NCBI GenBank assembly: GCA_016647705.1 | Contig: CM028326.1 | Span: 20,034,401 to 20,098,400, forward strand | From: Eucommia ulmoides | Taxonomy: Eukaryota > Streptophyta > Magnoliopsida > Garryales > Eucommiaceae | DNA length: 64,000 nucleotides | Direction of reading: 5' to 3' | Shown: positions 1 to 12,271 of the stretch, in pieces | Numbering within the stretch: the first letter of the stretch is position 1 | Layout: each line of letters opens with the position of its first letter | Translations under genes and position numbers: made by a program | The notes under the pieces: model-generated | The model's input: only the letters and a program-made list of their open reading frames with translations | What the model was told of the DNA's origin: nothing | Databases searched by the model: none

Positions 1-1147
1 GCAAGTTCAATTTTCTAAAGACACTCTACTACATCCCAACGCTAGGCATGAGCAGGTAAGGTCTATTATCATGACACACCTTATGTGAAGTCAACTTCTT
101 ATCTAACTCCTGATTTGGTTTGAAGTCACAATTAGAGACGGACAATGGTACGGTGACTGGTGAGGTAACTTGACTAGATTACATGTCCGATGATTGTCTG
201 CTAGCCTACTAGAGCTTCCCAATAAAGTGTATGGGTGCAAGTGTTATGTCAATGATGGATTATGGATGCAAAATGATATCAGGTTGCCACAGGCTTTTTT
301 GTGAAGTATGATGCCTAATGTTCCTCAAGTGTATGAAGTTATGTATGCCTAAGTGAAACGTGATGGATGGTGTTTTTGTAGTATTTCGATACTGACTTAT
401 GATTTTGTGAAGCCCAAATCTTTTACCCAGAATGTTTTCCTAGGGAATGTTTACACTAGGTACTTTTTTGCTATTTACCATCTCCCCTGAGCATTTTTAT
501 ATTCTCTCTGGTACAGAAAGTTGACTAGTGCTTCTGAGAGGTTTTCGGCTCCTTTGCTACTTCTTGCATTGCAACTAAAATTCTGATCGAGATTTCTCTT
601 CAAATATTTTATGGGTTTCGGTTACAAGATGGAAATGTTTGGACATGAATAGTGGAAGGTTATTTCATGTTGATTGGTTGAGCTCAGGATATCCTAGAAT
701 GGGAGCATCTGGATCAGAATTGAGATCATTGTTAATCTAACTCGGGCTTTGAACGACTTTTTGGATGCTTTTTGAGAGAGGTTTCCAATGAATGTCTTAT
801 TTAACAAAGTTTCTTCCCTTCTTTTCCTATACTTTTCCAAGTTCATTTCTAATGTTTTTTGAGTGTCAACCTATACGCGCCATGTATATTTTCTTTTTTC
901 CATTCGTGGAAGACCATTTTGACTAGAGTATACTCAGGTAATTATATTCAAACATTCAATCATCTCAGCGATTGTTGCAATTTTTGCATCGGATTAATCT
1001 AAATTATGATCAAGATAAGTTAAATTTTCATTTAGACCAAATATCCATAGTTATTAGTTCGAAGAGTTTGTCTAGTTCAATTTCATCAAGTTCTAATATT
1101 GATTTTTTCTAAGATTGTTATCGAGATTACCTAGGCCTTATATGTTA
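1..1147. other. Unassigned AT-rich sequence left of the first solo LTR
   Basis: No open frame above about 60 codons and no recognisable motif on either strand. The text resembles decayed repeat DNA, but I could not assign a family. The last five bases (1143-1147, TGTTA) are the left target duplication of the LTR that follows. Confidence 0.5.
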
Positions 1148-3563
1148 TGTCACAACCCATACCAGACACCCATCACCCTGGGGCCGGCATGACAAAGATC
1201 ATGACATCACCTACATGTCAAAACATCTACAAATCGGCTCGTGCATAACTAAACACACAACCACCAAAAATGAATAATAATAATCATACTAGTTTAATAC
1301 ATTCTATAATTGGGGACACACCCGTCCCTACAAAACTATAATAACCACAAACATAAACACATTCCTGAAACTTCTCATTAGTTGGCAACGACTAGCACCT
1401 CCAAAATTTATTTCTTCCTACTACCGTATTGCCGGATCTATCAAGCGCAAGGAGGGGACCGACTCCTAGCTGTAACACCTGCGAGTGTACTGTCTTCTTA
1501 ATAAAAACGTTTAAATTGATCAAGCATATAACATATACACACCAGATTTTCTAAATAAATAAACAAAAATTCTCATAATATAAATGTATTATATAAATAG
1601 CATGAGGGTAACATTTTAGCTTTCCTGTCACCACAGAACAACATATATGTGTTTATAGTATTTGAACCAAGCAGTGAAAAATCAACCATATAGTATAACG
1701 CAACTACAAATAATAGGGATATTGTCGTAAATGGATACACCATGCTAGTATAAAATAAGATATGTATATAAATGTCATAAACGACAGAATCCTATATATG
1801 ACACCCCATCACGCCGCACCTCGCTACACCGCATCACTCCACATCACACCACATCATATCTCGGCTAGCCATATGATCGTTTTAACCTCACGATCGGGAG
1901 TTGGAACGGTACCGTATTCCATAGGATATGCCTTCCTAGCGAAATATAACAACGCTCTACTGGACTATGCCAGACGGGTGAAACAACGCTCCGTTGGACT
2001 ATGCCAGACGGGTGAATATCCATCACCAATTTCCCTCTCACCTCAACAACAACCACTTGCCTACACCTCAACAATAATAACTCCGCCCACCATCAACTGA
2101 CACCCCAACAACAAACAATGAAATTAACAATATCAGGAATATCCAAGATAACGCTTGAATCATGTAGGTTAGAAAATTCATCCATTTTTAAGTAAACACA
2201 TTTTTCTCATCATATAAACATATGAAAAATAGATTTTTTTGCAAGAAGACAGTACACTCACCTGATGATCCGTTCCCCAAAACCTTTACCGACTATGCTC
2301 TACCGTTCCTCAGGTGTCTGCAAACCTATTAGTGACAGGGCCTAAATTAATATTTGGATAAAAATGTAATCTAATCATGTAATGCAGATCCTATATTCTA
2401 CAATTTTTCCGTCCCTACATTTTATTATAGAAAATTATTATTATTCACCCCAACCCGTTACGATAATATTTATGTATAACATTGTTAAAATTAATGGTTA
2501 CGAAAATTATTAAAATTCCGGAAATTGTAACGTTAAGGATTTTATTTAACAAGAGTAATAATCGATTGTAATTTCACCCGTTTCCAAATCATCCGCAGGC
2601 CCAGTAGTTGAATTGGATTTTATTTTTATTTTTTTTTATTGTTGGGGGTGGTTAATGTAATTTTTATCATTTATTATTATTATTATTATTTCTTTTCCTA
2701 TTCCCTTTCTTCTTCTTCCTTTTTCTCTTTTTTTTTTTTTTTTCTGGTTTGCTGCTACCGAACCGTCCGGCACCGACCACCCCCCCGTCAGCCTCACCTC
2801 TCTCTCACCGGCGGCAGCACAAATCAACGACCATACCCCGCCATCGTCAACACCTCCTCCATACCACACGATCACACTAGCCCACTCACCAATCACACAC
2901 CCACTTTCCGACCGTCTCTCTCTCTCTAACCTCCCTTCGCCGCCGACATCCCTCGTCAGTGCAACGACCACCACTGATCGACGGTGATCCACCCACGATC
3001 GTCAACGATCGACGACCAACGTGCCAACAGCTTCCCCTACCCAGCCCACACTCTGTTGTGACGAAAATTGAAACAGTAAACACACACACACTCACACACT
3101 GCCGTTGGCCGCACCATGACGACAACCACCCACATGTACCCATGCACTCGAATGATCAACGTGACACATATATACTTATACTATAAGAATTTAAACGTAA
3201 AAGCTTACTTACTGAACGACGGCGACGAACGGCAACGGTCACGCTATTTACGATCTCACTCCCACGATGGTCGACCGAACAAACGGAGACGCGTACACAC
3301 CGATACTAGGCTAAGCCCACTCGCACGATCGTTAAATGATAGAACTTACAACCACGACGTCGGACCGAGTATACCGCCGATCACCCTCCCGTTTCTCTCT
3401 CAAACTTGTGTGGTTTTCTCTTCCTTCTCTCCCGACTTCTCTTTTTCTTTTCAACAAAACATTAAATTGCATGGTTTTTCGTGGGCAAATTCTTGGTTTC
3501 CATCACGCCACGTCGTTCCTCTACCTCACCTCCGTGTCTCCGGCTGTTCTGCACGCCGTATGA

Positions 3564-3595
<32 letters not shown>

Positions 3596-3787
3596 CTTTT
3601 GTTTAATTACACCTTTCTCCCCCTTATTTCTTTAACCCTTCGTTTTAATCCACTTATCATATTTAAGATTTCTTAAATTGAAATTTCATCCCAATTTTTT
3701 TTTTTTTAAACCCAGTTTCACTCCGAATTTCCCAATTATTTTTAAACTGTAACAAAAATGACGTACGTGCAAAATTAGGGTCTTACA
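1148..3787. mobile_element. Solo LTR, family A copy 1 (probably Ty3/gypsy, Tekay/Del-like)
   Basis: A 2640-bp fossil LTR that begins TGTCACAACCC and ends GGGTCTTACA, flanked by a perfect 5-bp duplication TGTTA (1143-1147 and 3788-3792). No internal retroviral region is present, so it is a solo LTR left by recombination. The same start and end are seen at 31473-33877 and 39669-42087. Inside are T-rich and CT-rich tracts (2625-2745), a CA-rich stretch (3080-3110), a TA microsatellite (3564-3590) and a short duplicated segment near 1950-2015. The Tekay/Del assignment rests only on end sequences and length and is an inference; the strand of the parent element is not settled. The small open frames here are low-complexity readings. 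Confidence 0.85.
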
Positions 3788-6700
3788 TGTTACTTGAGGT
3801 TTCTTAAATGCCTTTGATTCATTTCTTCTGTCTTGAACTAAAAGCAAACAGAATGGGCCTTCCCGAGATGACTCAAAGGAGGGAAAAGAGAAGTGATAAA
3901 GAAACAAGTGTTAGTTAATAACGACTAACACATGTTGGTTTATCTTGGCAGTGTTGAGAGAATCATTTATATATTCCCCCCCCCCCCCCTCCCGCCCCCC
4001 TTTTTTCACTTTCACTCTAGAAACTATGGACTCATAATTCATATATAATCTATGTAGAAAACTTTGGATTGTGATCCCTATCCAAGTCACTAGGTGTTGA
4101 GACACCCCTACGACTTAATACTCAGATTGTATAGAGAACGTGATTCACCCAATTACTTTTTTCTGACCACTCAGTGTTTAAAAACTTTCTAAGAACAGTT
4201 TTTATTTTATTGTTTTCTTTTCTCTTAATACGTACTTTCAGGATTTTTACATTTTCTACAATTAAGGTAGTTTGAGTTAATCTCAAGGTCTTATTTCATT
4301 TTTGCCCTTATCTCGGCTACTTTCCCATTATTAGCTACTATCTTACTAAAGTCTCATTATCTTCTTCCAATCTTGATCATCTTTTTATTTGGATGAAATA
4401 TTCTTCTAGTTATCTGCCTTACTCATTTTGAGAACTTTGGGTAAGGCTAGGTCTCGTAAATTTCTAAGGATTTCTTTGATCGAATCTTCCTATTTTTCCC
4501 GGAACACGACCTTGGCTACTTGACTCGCCCTTGAGAAGAGTTTATGGTTACCTACCCCCCTCTTAACAATTTAGGGTAAGGCCAGGTTCTAAGGTTACTT
4601 TCTTCTTCTTAGGGTTCCTTAAGAATGATATCAACCAAAGATCTCTCTTCCAATATCCCAAAGTATTCTTGATAGTTATGTTGGTTACAACAACTCTTGG
4701 GTTGGAACATGTGTAACGATTCCACATCAAGGTTCTTAGGCTTTCCTTCCAGCTTTCTCAGATTTTATTGTCAATACCTCACCATCATCTGGTTGAAACA
4801 AGACATTTCCTTTAACATTTTCATTTGGATAATGGTCTAATTTAGTATTGAAATTATTTTATTATTATTTTGATTATTCGCGGTGTGTGAATTATGACGA
4901 GCAAATTAATTTATGAAAGTTGGAATATAAAGACATGAGTCGACCTTAGGAAAAATAAGCCCGCATTTAGTAATACGTAGATCGAGTATATAGGCGTACA
5001 AGATAATACCTAATTCATTAAAAGAGACTCTAAAAGTTAAGGGAAAGGCAGAGATAAATATGGTATTCCTTTTCTTTTCTCGGAATAGTGAAGCTAGTTT
5101 TATCCGGCTCAGGGTTAGCCATAGAGAGACAATGCTTCTTTGAAATGGGAAAAATCATGGATTTTGTTTTGAGTATTTTGACAGAGAAAGGGATCAAGTC
5201 TGTTTTACGATCTTGCAAACGGATCTTGGATGGCTTTTAGAAAAAATTACCTAAAGCATATTTTATAGGATTATTAAGTGATCAAGACCCTAGACCTTGA
5301 ACTTTAAGGATGCAAATTACTCTATCCTTTGCACGATTGCATTCTTTGCCGATGTATGAATATTTCTACATGAATGGATGATTATGTTCGTGTTGTATGT
5401 ATGCAATCCTAGGGAGAAGTAGCTCTAGTAGAAAACTTCGAGGTATGCTCTAAACAAACCTCAGCTTGGACTTGGTTTCATAGGACCTGGGTAACTTGCA
5501 ATTTTTGATTTATCCTTAAATTTAAAAATTAGGAATATGATATGATTGACCTTTCATCCTCAAGATATGGATCATTCTTCCTAGGACTCTAATGCAAAAT
5601 CATCATTTTTCTTCCTCAAGACATGGATCATTTTTCGTAGGACTTATTGACAAGATTTGTTTCTTTTTTCTTCCTTAAACAAATTATCGTTACTCCTAGA
5701 ACTTGATGAAGGGTCTAAAACACCTTTGAATTCACAATTGCTTTTCGAGGGTAAGTCTATTTTGACAGTCCAACTGGTGAAACTTAGTTTGTTTCTTTGC
5801 AGGATTGGTTTTGATTTGCTTTAGGAGTTTTGAACTTAAACAAAATGTTTTCCTAATGGGGCATAATTCCTACTATATAGGCTTTATGAGAAATGACACT
5901 ATGCTTAGGACATGTCATGTATCTCCTAAGAAAATGTGACTTGGGGTATGTTTACTATTGGATTGCACAGTCTTGATTCGACTGTGTGATGATACTTTCT
6001 TACGTCTTGGTAAGTTTGGCCTGAGTTTACACAATCGAAGTAGATTCTTTCATGTTGTCTTAGCAGATGAACTTTAGACGACTTTGTTCGTCAAAATCTA
6101 TTTTTAGATGTTTATTTGGGGTGGGCTTTTTGTGTATTATTTAAAGGCGAATGTATTTATGATTTTATTAGAGTAAGATTCAAATGTATTATGACAGATG
6201 AAATGGGCATTTAAGATTCAATGTTTGTATTAAAAACTTATTGTATCAAGTAAAGCAACGATTCTTGTTCTTTCCTGCAACTTGTTCCCTATTCTAATTT
6301 TTGAAACATTTTTTGACGTTGAGCAAGATAGGAATGCGTGGGATAGAATGAGAATTCCTACATTGCCTATTACACCTATTTGTCTTAGAAATTTTATTCT
6401 ACCTGCCTAGTATAACAATTATATAAATAACTTTACACAAGATAAAAAAATAAAATCTCTCTCCAAGATAGTGTCCTAAGTAAAACAAGGTTTTGGATAT
6501 CAATTATCCTAAGCTCACTATATGTGGTTATGGATTTTTTACTACCACATACGAGAAAGCTTCGGTTCCTAGATCTTCAAACCTACAGTATCATCCTCGA
6601 GGGAACATCCATCTTGGGTTGGTGATCTGAGCGAGGCGAGTTTCGTAACTGGATCCCAGGGGATAAACTTTCCAGCCTTGCTTATATGAACATGCAACAT

Positions 6701-8824
6701 ACAAGCAAAATAAACATATTTTAAGACAAGATCAAAATATTTTCAAGAAACATATCTAGTTTAGGGGAGTGGTCTTTCCCTAAATATTTACCTTCTTCTT
6801 TTTCTTTGGATCTTCTCGGTTGTTTTCCGTCCACCTCTTGAGATCTTCTTCCAATATCCTTAAAAACTCCTTCAGGACGATATTTTAGCATATTGTTGAG
6901 GTGTTTTTAAAAGGAAAGGCTTGAAAACCCCTAATGACCCGAGAGCAAAATTTGAGCCTAGAGAGAGAAAGTATGGGTTCAAGCTCTTTGATTTCTAAAA
7001 ACAAGGCCCAGTATTTATAGGCTGGGAGTTTGGAGCATTGGCCAATGCACAGGCCATCTAAGGTTCTTCCTTAGGGTCTGTTTGGCTTAGGGGTCATCCC
7101 TTTATGTCTTGATGTTAGATGGTTTTGGACGAATCTTAAAGATTCTGTAAGATCTTCAATGATGTGTAACGATAATCAAATGATCAAATATTGGAAATCA
7201 TTGGTTATTATGAGCAATCATTAGTCATCATGAGCTATCATGAAATATGATTGGTTGCACATGGCATCATTTAATGTATGATGTGACCTTTCTAGTTTGG
7301 TTTAGTGGCTAAGTATCGGTTACTCGCACTATTTCGGTTTGGTTGCAATAAATGCTTTTGAGGTGCTTTGAATCTAGTCTCCAAATGTCATTTAATTAAT
7401 GCTTGACAATGAAACTTCATGCGATAGGCATTGAATGCCTTCCAATGGGATTGATTTGGTTCGGTTTGCTTCGTAACGGGTAGTCACATTTCAAGTATTT
7501 CGTTTTTCCTTAAGATAATTTGATCAAAATATCTAGGTGAATTGAATGTGGTCCTAATATGTCATCCCAAGAATTCAATAATTTATGGGATGGGCATTTA
7601 ATGGTCTCATTAAATGCATGCTAGGTGGCGAACTAGATCGGTTGGATTTGATAACCGTTTAGTTACTTCTCTAGTAAATTGGTTTCTCCCCTAGATATTT
7701 TTAGGAAATATCTTGGGCATTTAATTATCATTAATGAGTCATTAAATTCTTGGTAAAGCCCTTAATTTTATGGGCCTTAATGGCTAGTCATGATGATTTC
7801 GATTTGGTTTATTTCGAATCGAGTCTTAATCCTTAGTTACTTTGGGTAACTTGGACTTGTCATGGAAATTCTATGACTTGATTAAGGTATTTTGGTTTTG
7901 ATTTATGGATACTAATACTTTAAAAAATAAGTTAGAGAAATATTTTTGGTGTCAAGTAAACGAAACCAATGATAGTAAATGTTTCAGGGTCAATGTAGGT
8001 AACAGAAGTAAATTGGTAAAATTTCATATAACTAAAGGATAATAACTAAGTTTTATTCATATTAAAGGTGATTTGATGACAATCCACCTTTAATAATGTC
8101 ATATTAGTCCCCATTTAACTTTAGAAATTTCGAGATTAACCCGAATCTTTTATTTGACCGAATTCAATCAAATTTAATAGTTTTATGTCTTCTTGTGTTT
8201 TTGTTGTTTTTTCGTAGTATCCAGTGTGATCTTAAGATATAAATTCATTGTCTTTAAACATAATTTTAAAATTTATCTGAACTAGTACTTTCGATTTGAC
8301 ATTGACTTGGGCGGGATAAAAAGCATTGTTTACATTCACGATGAATTTCTCGTGGTGCAGATTTTGCTATGGGATCCATGACTAACCTTTGAAGTTCGGA
8401 GAATAAATAAAGCAATGTTCTTCAAAGAGGAAAAAAACCCTAGGCACGAATAATGAAGTGCTAGGGGTTACCTCCTCCAAGGCTTAAATAGGTAGCCTGA
8501 AAGAACTAAAACACATGTCAACTGGAAAGTGACTATGGAAGAGACATATTCAAGAAGCCTCACGATAACCAAAAAACACCGTTGAAAGTGCAAACGTAGA
8601 ATCATTCCATGATTAAACCCTTCACCTGCTCTGCAATAACTCTGATTTGGATAAAGGGTTGGGGACAGGAGAGCTTGGGTTTACATGACGACGAAAGGCG
8701 AGCGAAGCATAACAAAACATTGGTGATTTTTTTAGCTTAAGAGTCACCAAGGAGAAGTAACAAAAGAGAAGGACACAAGAAATATACAGGAACCAAAATT
8801 TCATCAAAAAGGGCGGAGAAGAGT

Positions 8825-8839
<15 letters not shown>
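3788..8839. other. Long unassigned region without a convincing gene
   Basis: Five kilobases with only short open frames. It contains a C-run near 3978-3990, generally T-rich text, and ends at a run of about 27 A at 8829-8856. I saw no reverse transcriptase, transposase or host protein motif. It may be old retrotransposon DNA, since the block at 6500-8330 looks LTR-like, but most of it stays unexplained. Confidence 0.4.
6500..8330 (-). mobile_element. Possible LTR or promoter-like fossil block, minus orientation
   Basis: On the minus strand a plausible TATA box CCTATAAATAC lies at 7010-7020. It is followed by a leader-like stretch rich in CTCTCT and then a GC-richer segment near 6590-6680, as in the U3-R-U5 order of a plant LTR. 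No terminal TG/CA pair or target duplication could be fixed and no second copy is in the window. Family and limits are unknown; this is a weak call. Confidence 0.25.
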
Positions 8840-8855
<16 letters not shown>

Positions 8856-9825
8856 TTAACTCGGATGATAAGGAGTAAACTCTCCCCCTATATTCTCTCT
8901 TTCCTTTACTCTAGGCCTCCTCTCTCTAGTGGCCGCCAAGCCTCTTCCCTATGCTCTTACTCCTGGAGCTCACATCAGAAGAACTCTCCCCTAGAGGAGA
9001 ATGAGCGGGCTCCCTGAGAAGGCCCAACTCAATTGTCAACACAGGCGGCAAGAAGCTGAGGGACGTCCAGAGGAGATAGGAGCCACAACTGATTAAGAAG
9101 CGTGTAGTAGACACGTATATGGTCCTTGCAAGCAGTACTCATGATGCGCCTCACCATGCGCTCAAGTTGAATTATTCGATTTTACAGCCTCTACTGGTCA
9201 GGCTACAGCGTCTCCGTCCTCTCCACCTGGCGGAGGGTCAGGTCTTCCACCTTATCCATTAGATTGAAATCTTGCCCCCAAAGACGAACCTTCTCCTCCA
9301 AGATTTCTATCTATACAACCCTACATCTCTAACTCCATCTTCTGCAAGGACATGTGAAGGAACTTATCATCCATGACAGTAATCGCCAAACGGAGACTAC
9401 TCATGTAGGCGACATCCTCTACAGAGGTGTACTAAGTACGGATGATGTTCTATACCTCTTCGACTCTAGACCTTTAGAGGGATAAGAAGCATCGTGTCTC
9501 TTTAATTGCATGTAAGCCAACTCCAATCATTTTTGAAAACAAATAGAGAATGAGAGACAAATCTACGAATAGTAGATTTCTAAGGAAGTGGGGAGTAGGC
9601 CTACAATGTTCCTGGTATTTATAGTGGAAAGATGTCCAAGGTGGGGGTGGCCATCCACATATGCCGCCGATTGAAATAAAATGACAACGCTTGTAGTATG
9701 CAGAACATCGTGACTCTTCGATAGATGCGACTAATCCACTTAGAGAGAAAAAATCACCCAAGTTATTAAGAGGACATTCTTAGGAAGTTGTAAGACCACC
9801 TCGGATGCTCTGTTAACCCTAACAG

Positions 9826-10812
9826 CTCGTTTGTTTGGAAGGAATTGAATGAGGGTGGAATGAAATGGAAGAAGTAATGGAATAAGAGAAGAAATGGAAT
9901 GAAATTGTCAATGGAATCGCTATTCCATTCTCTTGTTTGATTGGTATAGAGTGAGGGAAGTAATGGAATAGTAAAATATAGTAAAATTTCCATTATGCCC
10001 TTATGAAATTATTATTCAATTATCTTGTTTGGTTTGTATGAAATGAGTGAATAAAGGAAATGAAATATAATAAAATTCTCATTATGCTCTTATTACAAAA
10101 TTTTATTATATTTCACTATTTTATTCATTCCCTCATTTTATTATATTTCACTATTCCATTCAATTTTAAGTTTCTGTTCTCCAATTTCAGTTTTTGTTCT
10201 CAATTTTCAGTTTCTATTCTCTAATTTCTGTTTCTATTCGCAATTTTCAATTTTCGTTCTCAATTTTTTGTTTTTGTTCTCAATTTTCTGTTTCTGTTCT
10301 CAATTTTTTGTTTCTATTCTCTAAATTTCTATTTTTGTTCTCAAATTTTAGTGTATGTTCTCAATTTTCTGTTTTTATTCTTAATTTTTATTTTTTTTCT
10401 CAATTTTCAGTTTCTGTTCTCAATTTTATGTTCTCTAATTTTATGTTTATGTTCTCAATTTTCTATTTCTGTTCTTAATTTTTTGTTCTCAATTTCTATT
10501 TCTATTCCCAATTTTTTGTTCTCTAATTTCTATTTATGTTCTCTAATTTTTGTTTCTGTTCTTAATTTTTAAATTTTGTTCTCAATTTTCAAGTGCTTAA
10601 ATATAAGGACTATTATGTAATTTAGGATGTTGATTCTATTGGGTTGGAATCTCATTCCACCCTATCTCAAATAGAATCCTATTCCATCCAATTTCATTCC
10701 AATGGAATTACAAAAGTGATTCCATTGAAAAACCAAATAACGGAATAGGAATCGAGGGTGGAATGCGATTCCATTCCGCCCCCAATTCCATCCAACCAAA
10801 CATGACGTAAGT
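9826..10812. mobile_element. MITE-like insertion with an internal minisatellite
   Basis: The ends are inverted: the left begins near CTAACAGCTCGTTTGTTTGG and the right, read in reverse, near CTTACGTCATGTTTGGTTGG. Both run into GGAATT and GGAATGG stretches. TAA stands outside both ends, so a 3-bp PIF/Harbinger-type duplication is possible, although the exact end is ambiguous. There is no transposase. The middle (10150-10600) is a minisatellite based on GTTCTCAATTTTCTGTTTCT. A shorter element with the same kind of ends lies at 51604-51774. Confidence 0.6.
10150..10600. repeat. Minisatellite, unit about 18-21 bp (TTCTCAATTTTCTGTTTCTG)
   Basis: About 22 degenerate head-to-tail units alternate CAATTTT with GTTTCTGTTCT. 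They create Phe/Ser-rich open frames on the + strand that are readings of the repeat and not genes. The reverse complement contains the GAACAGAAAC word that is also repeated in the Helitron at 21120-22000. Confidence 0.85.
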
Positions 10813-10944
10813 GCCTAGGTCTAGCCCTATGTCGTGTAGTGGTGGTAATGTGTCTCGAGTGTCGGATGCTTTTCCCAAGGACTTCCCCATCCCTATGAAA
10901 AGGTAATCCTGAGGAGGTAATAACCTTTGTCGCCCATTTCGGTG

Positions 10945-11086
10945 GAGCTGTTTACGTAAATAGTGCTAAAAAGTTGTCAAATTACGCAAATAGGTCTGTT
11001 TTTATCTTTTTTACAAAAATAGGTCTAATCGGCCGTAACACGACCGATTTTTATAATAAAAAAAAAAAAAAAAAAAATCTTGGTCA
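10945..11086 (+). repeat. Left terminal inverted repeat of the foldback element
   Basis: Pairs with 27942-28080. Shared blocks include GTGCTAAAAAGTTGTCAAAT, a RATAGGT word, CGGCCGTAACAC and a final TCTTGGT following an A-run. Similarity is high in the outer 60 bp and lower inward, where homopolymers differ in length. Directly inside lie a C-run (11095-11111) and a TA run (11160-11171). Confidence 0.85.
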
Positions 11087-11176
11087 CTAAATAGCCCCCC
11101 CCCCCCCCCCCATGCCCCCATCACCCCCATGCCCCATCTCCTTTTTTATTCATTCATTTATATATATATATACTAG

Positions 11177-11204
11177 CGTATAACCCGTGCCTGAAGACAC
11201 GGGC
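11177..11204 (-). promoter_or_regulatory. Helitron 3' terminal hairpin
   Basis: Read on the minus strand, a GC-rich 6-7 bp stem with an 8-nt loop is followed by TTATACG and the terminal CTAG. In Helitrons this hairpin is the rolling-circle termination signal. Its intact look is at odds with the badly damaged Rep-helicase gene, which suggests the copy could have been mobilised in trans. Confidence 0.85.
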
Positions 11205-11291
11205 ATAAAACATACATCATCTATTTGGACAATTATATCAATTTATTTTGTTATTCAACTTTAAATGTTGCATCAACTGAGACAATTACAG

Positions 11292-12265
11292 TTACAATAA
11301 TACTTCAGGATAAACAATATTTGTCATGGATAGAGATCCATATTCGGGGAGAAGTACACTTAATCGATCAAATGATGTACACCTTGATAAGGCCACATAT
11401 AGTTGACCGTGACTAAAAACCAGTGTAGTCAAATCAATTCCAACAAATTTCACTAATTGTCCTTGTGATTTATTTATCGTCATAGCATACGCCAAACGAA
11501 TTGGAAACTGGCTCCTTGTCATTTGAAAAGGAAATTCAGAAGACGATGGCGTCAAGGATATTCTCGAAATGAACACCAAATTTCCTGCTTTATCCCCTGT
11601 CAATAGTCAAGCTTCTATTACATGTAAAGAACATCTGACAACCATTAATCGTGTGCCATTACAAAGTCCATCACTTGGTGCGATATTTCTCAATAACATA
11701 ACTGGACATCCAATTTTCAAATCTAACTTGAACGAAGGTAATCTTAGAGGATCCTAAGGAATTCAAGTACTCATTAGGATAACAATTTGTAATTTGACGA
11801 TCGGCTCCATCATCTTCAGACATTTTATCTGCGGCCAGATATGTGATCGTTTCTCTGGGAAAAATATTTAAAGCAGTTGAATTAATAGCACTAACGTCGT
11901 TATTTCTTGCAGAAATGATGGAACGTTCAGTTAGAAATATAGGGGTAGCAACACTGGGTGTACCTAGATGTGGATAAACTGAAGATATTAGTTTAACCAC
12001 ATTACAACACTTGTGTATGGTTGATGGCAACTGTACGATTTCATGCGGATCACTGCCAACCTATTTAAAGAAAAAACAAATGTAAATGAATAATTTAATA
12101 TTAAAGCATATATAAGTAATCTATTGTAAATGAAATAATACTAAAATATGTTTAAATGAAATATTACCTGAAGTAAATATCTCGAAAACTCTGCATTTTC
12201 AATGTTGCTACTATTTTGGCGCATGTTTAAATTCAAATTTAAAACATGTATATCATTCCAAAGGT
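11292..12265 (-). pseudogene. Pif1-like helicase, C-terminal half
   Basis: 11671-12030 contains [17 protein letters not shown] and [18 protein letters not shown] with [13 protein letters not shown], the usual order of Helitron helicase motifs. 11292-11603 ends the protein with [17 protein letters not shown] and [12 protein letters not shown], the last conserved motifs. The two lie in different frames. Upstream, 12165-12265 can be read as more helicase (HVLNLNLNMRQ) up to the edge of the insertion. The stop near 11292 is close to the Helitron 3' end at 11173, as expected. Confidence 0.85.
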
Positions 12266-12271
12266 ACGAAC

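Noticed and set aside
2636-3676. ORFs of 75-186 codons in the first solo LTR
   Set aside because: Low-complexity T-, CT- and CA-rich text; similar stretches recur in the other two LTR copies.
10194-10572. Phe/Ser-rich ORFs near 10.2-10.6 kb
   Set aside because: Translation of the TTCTCAATTTTCTG minisatellite.
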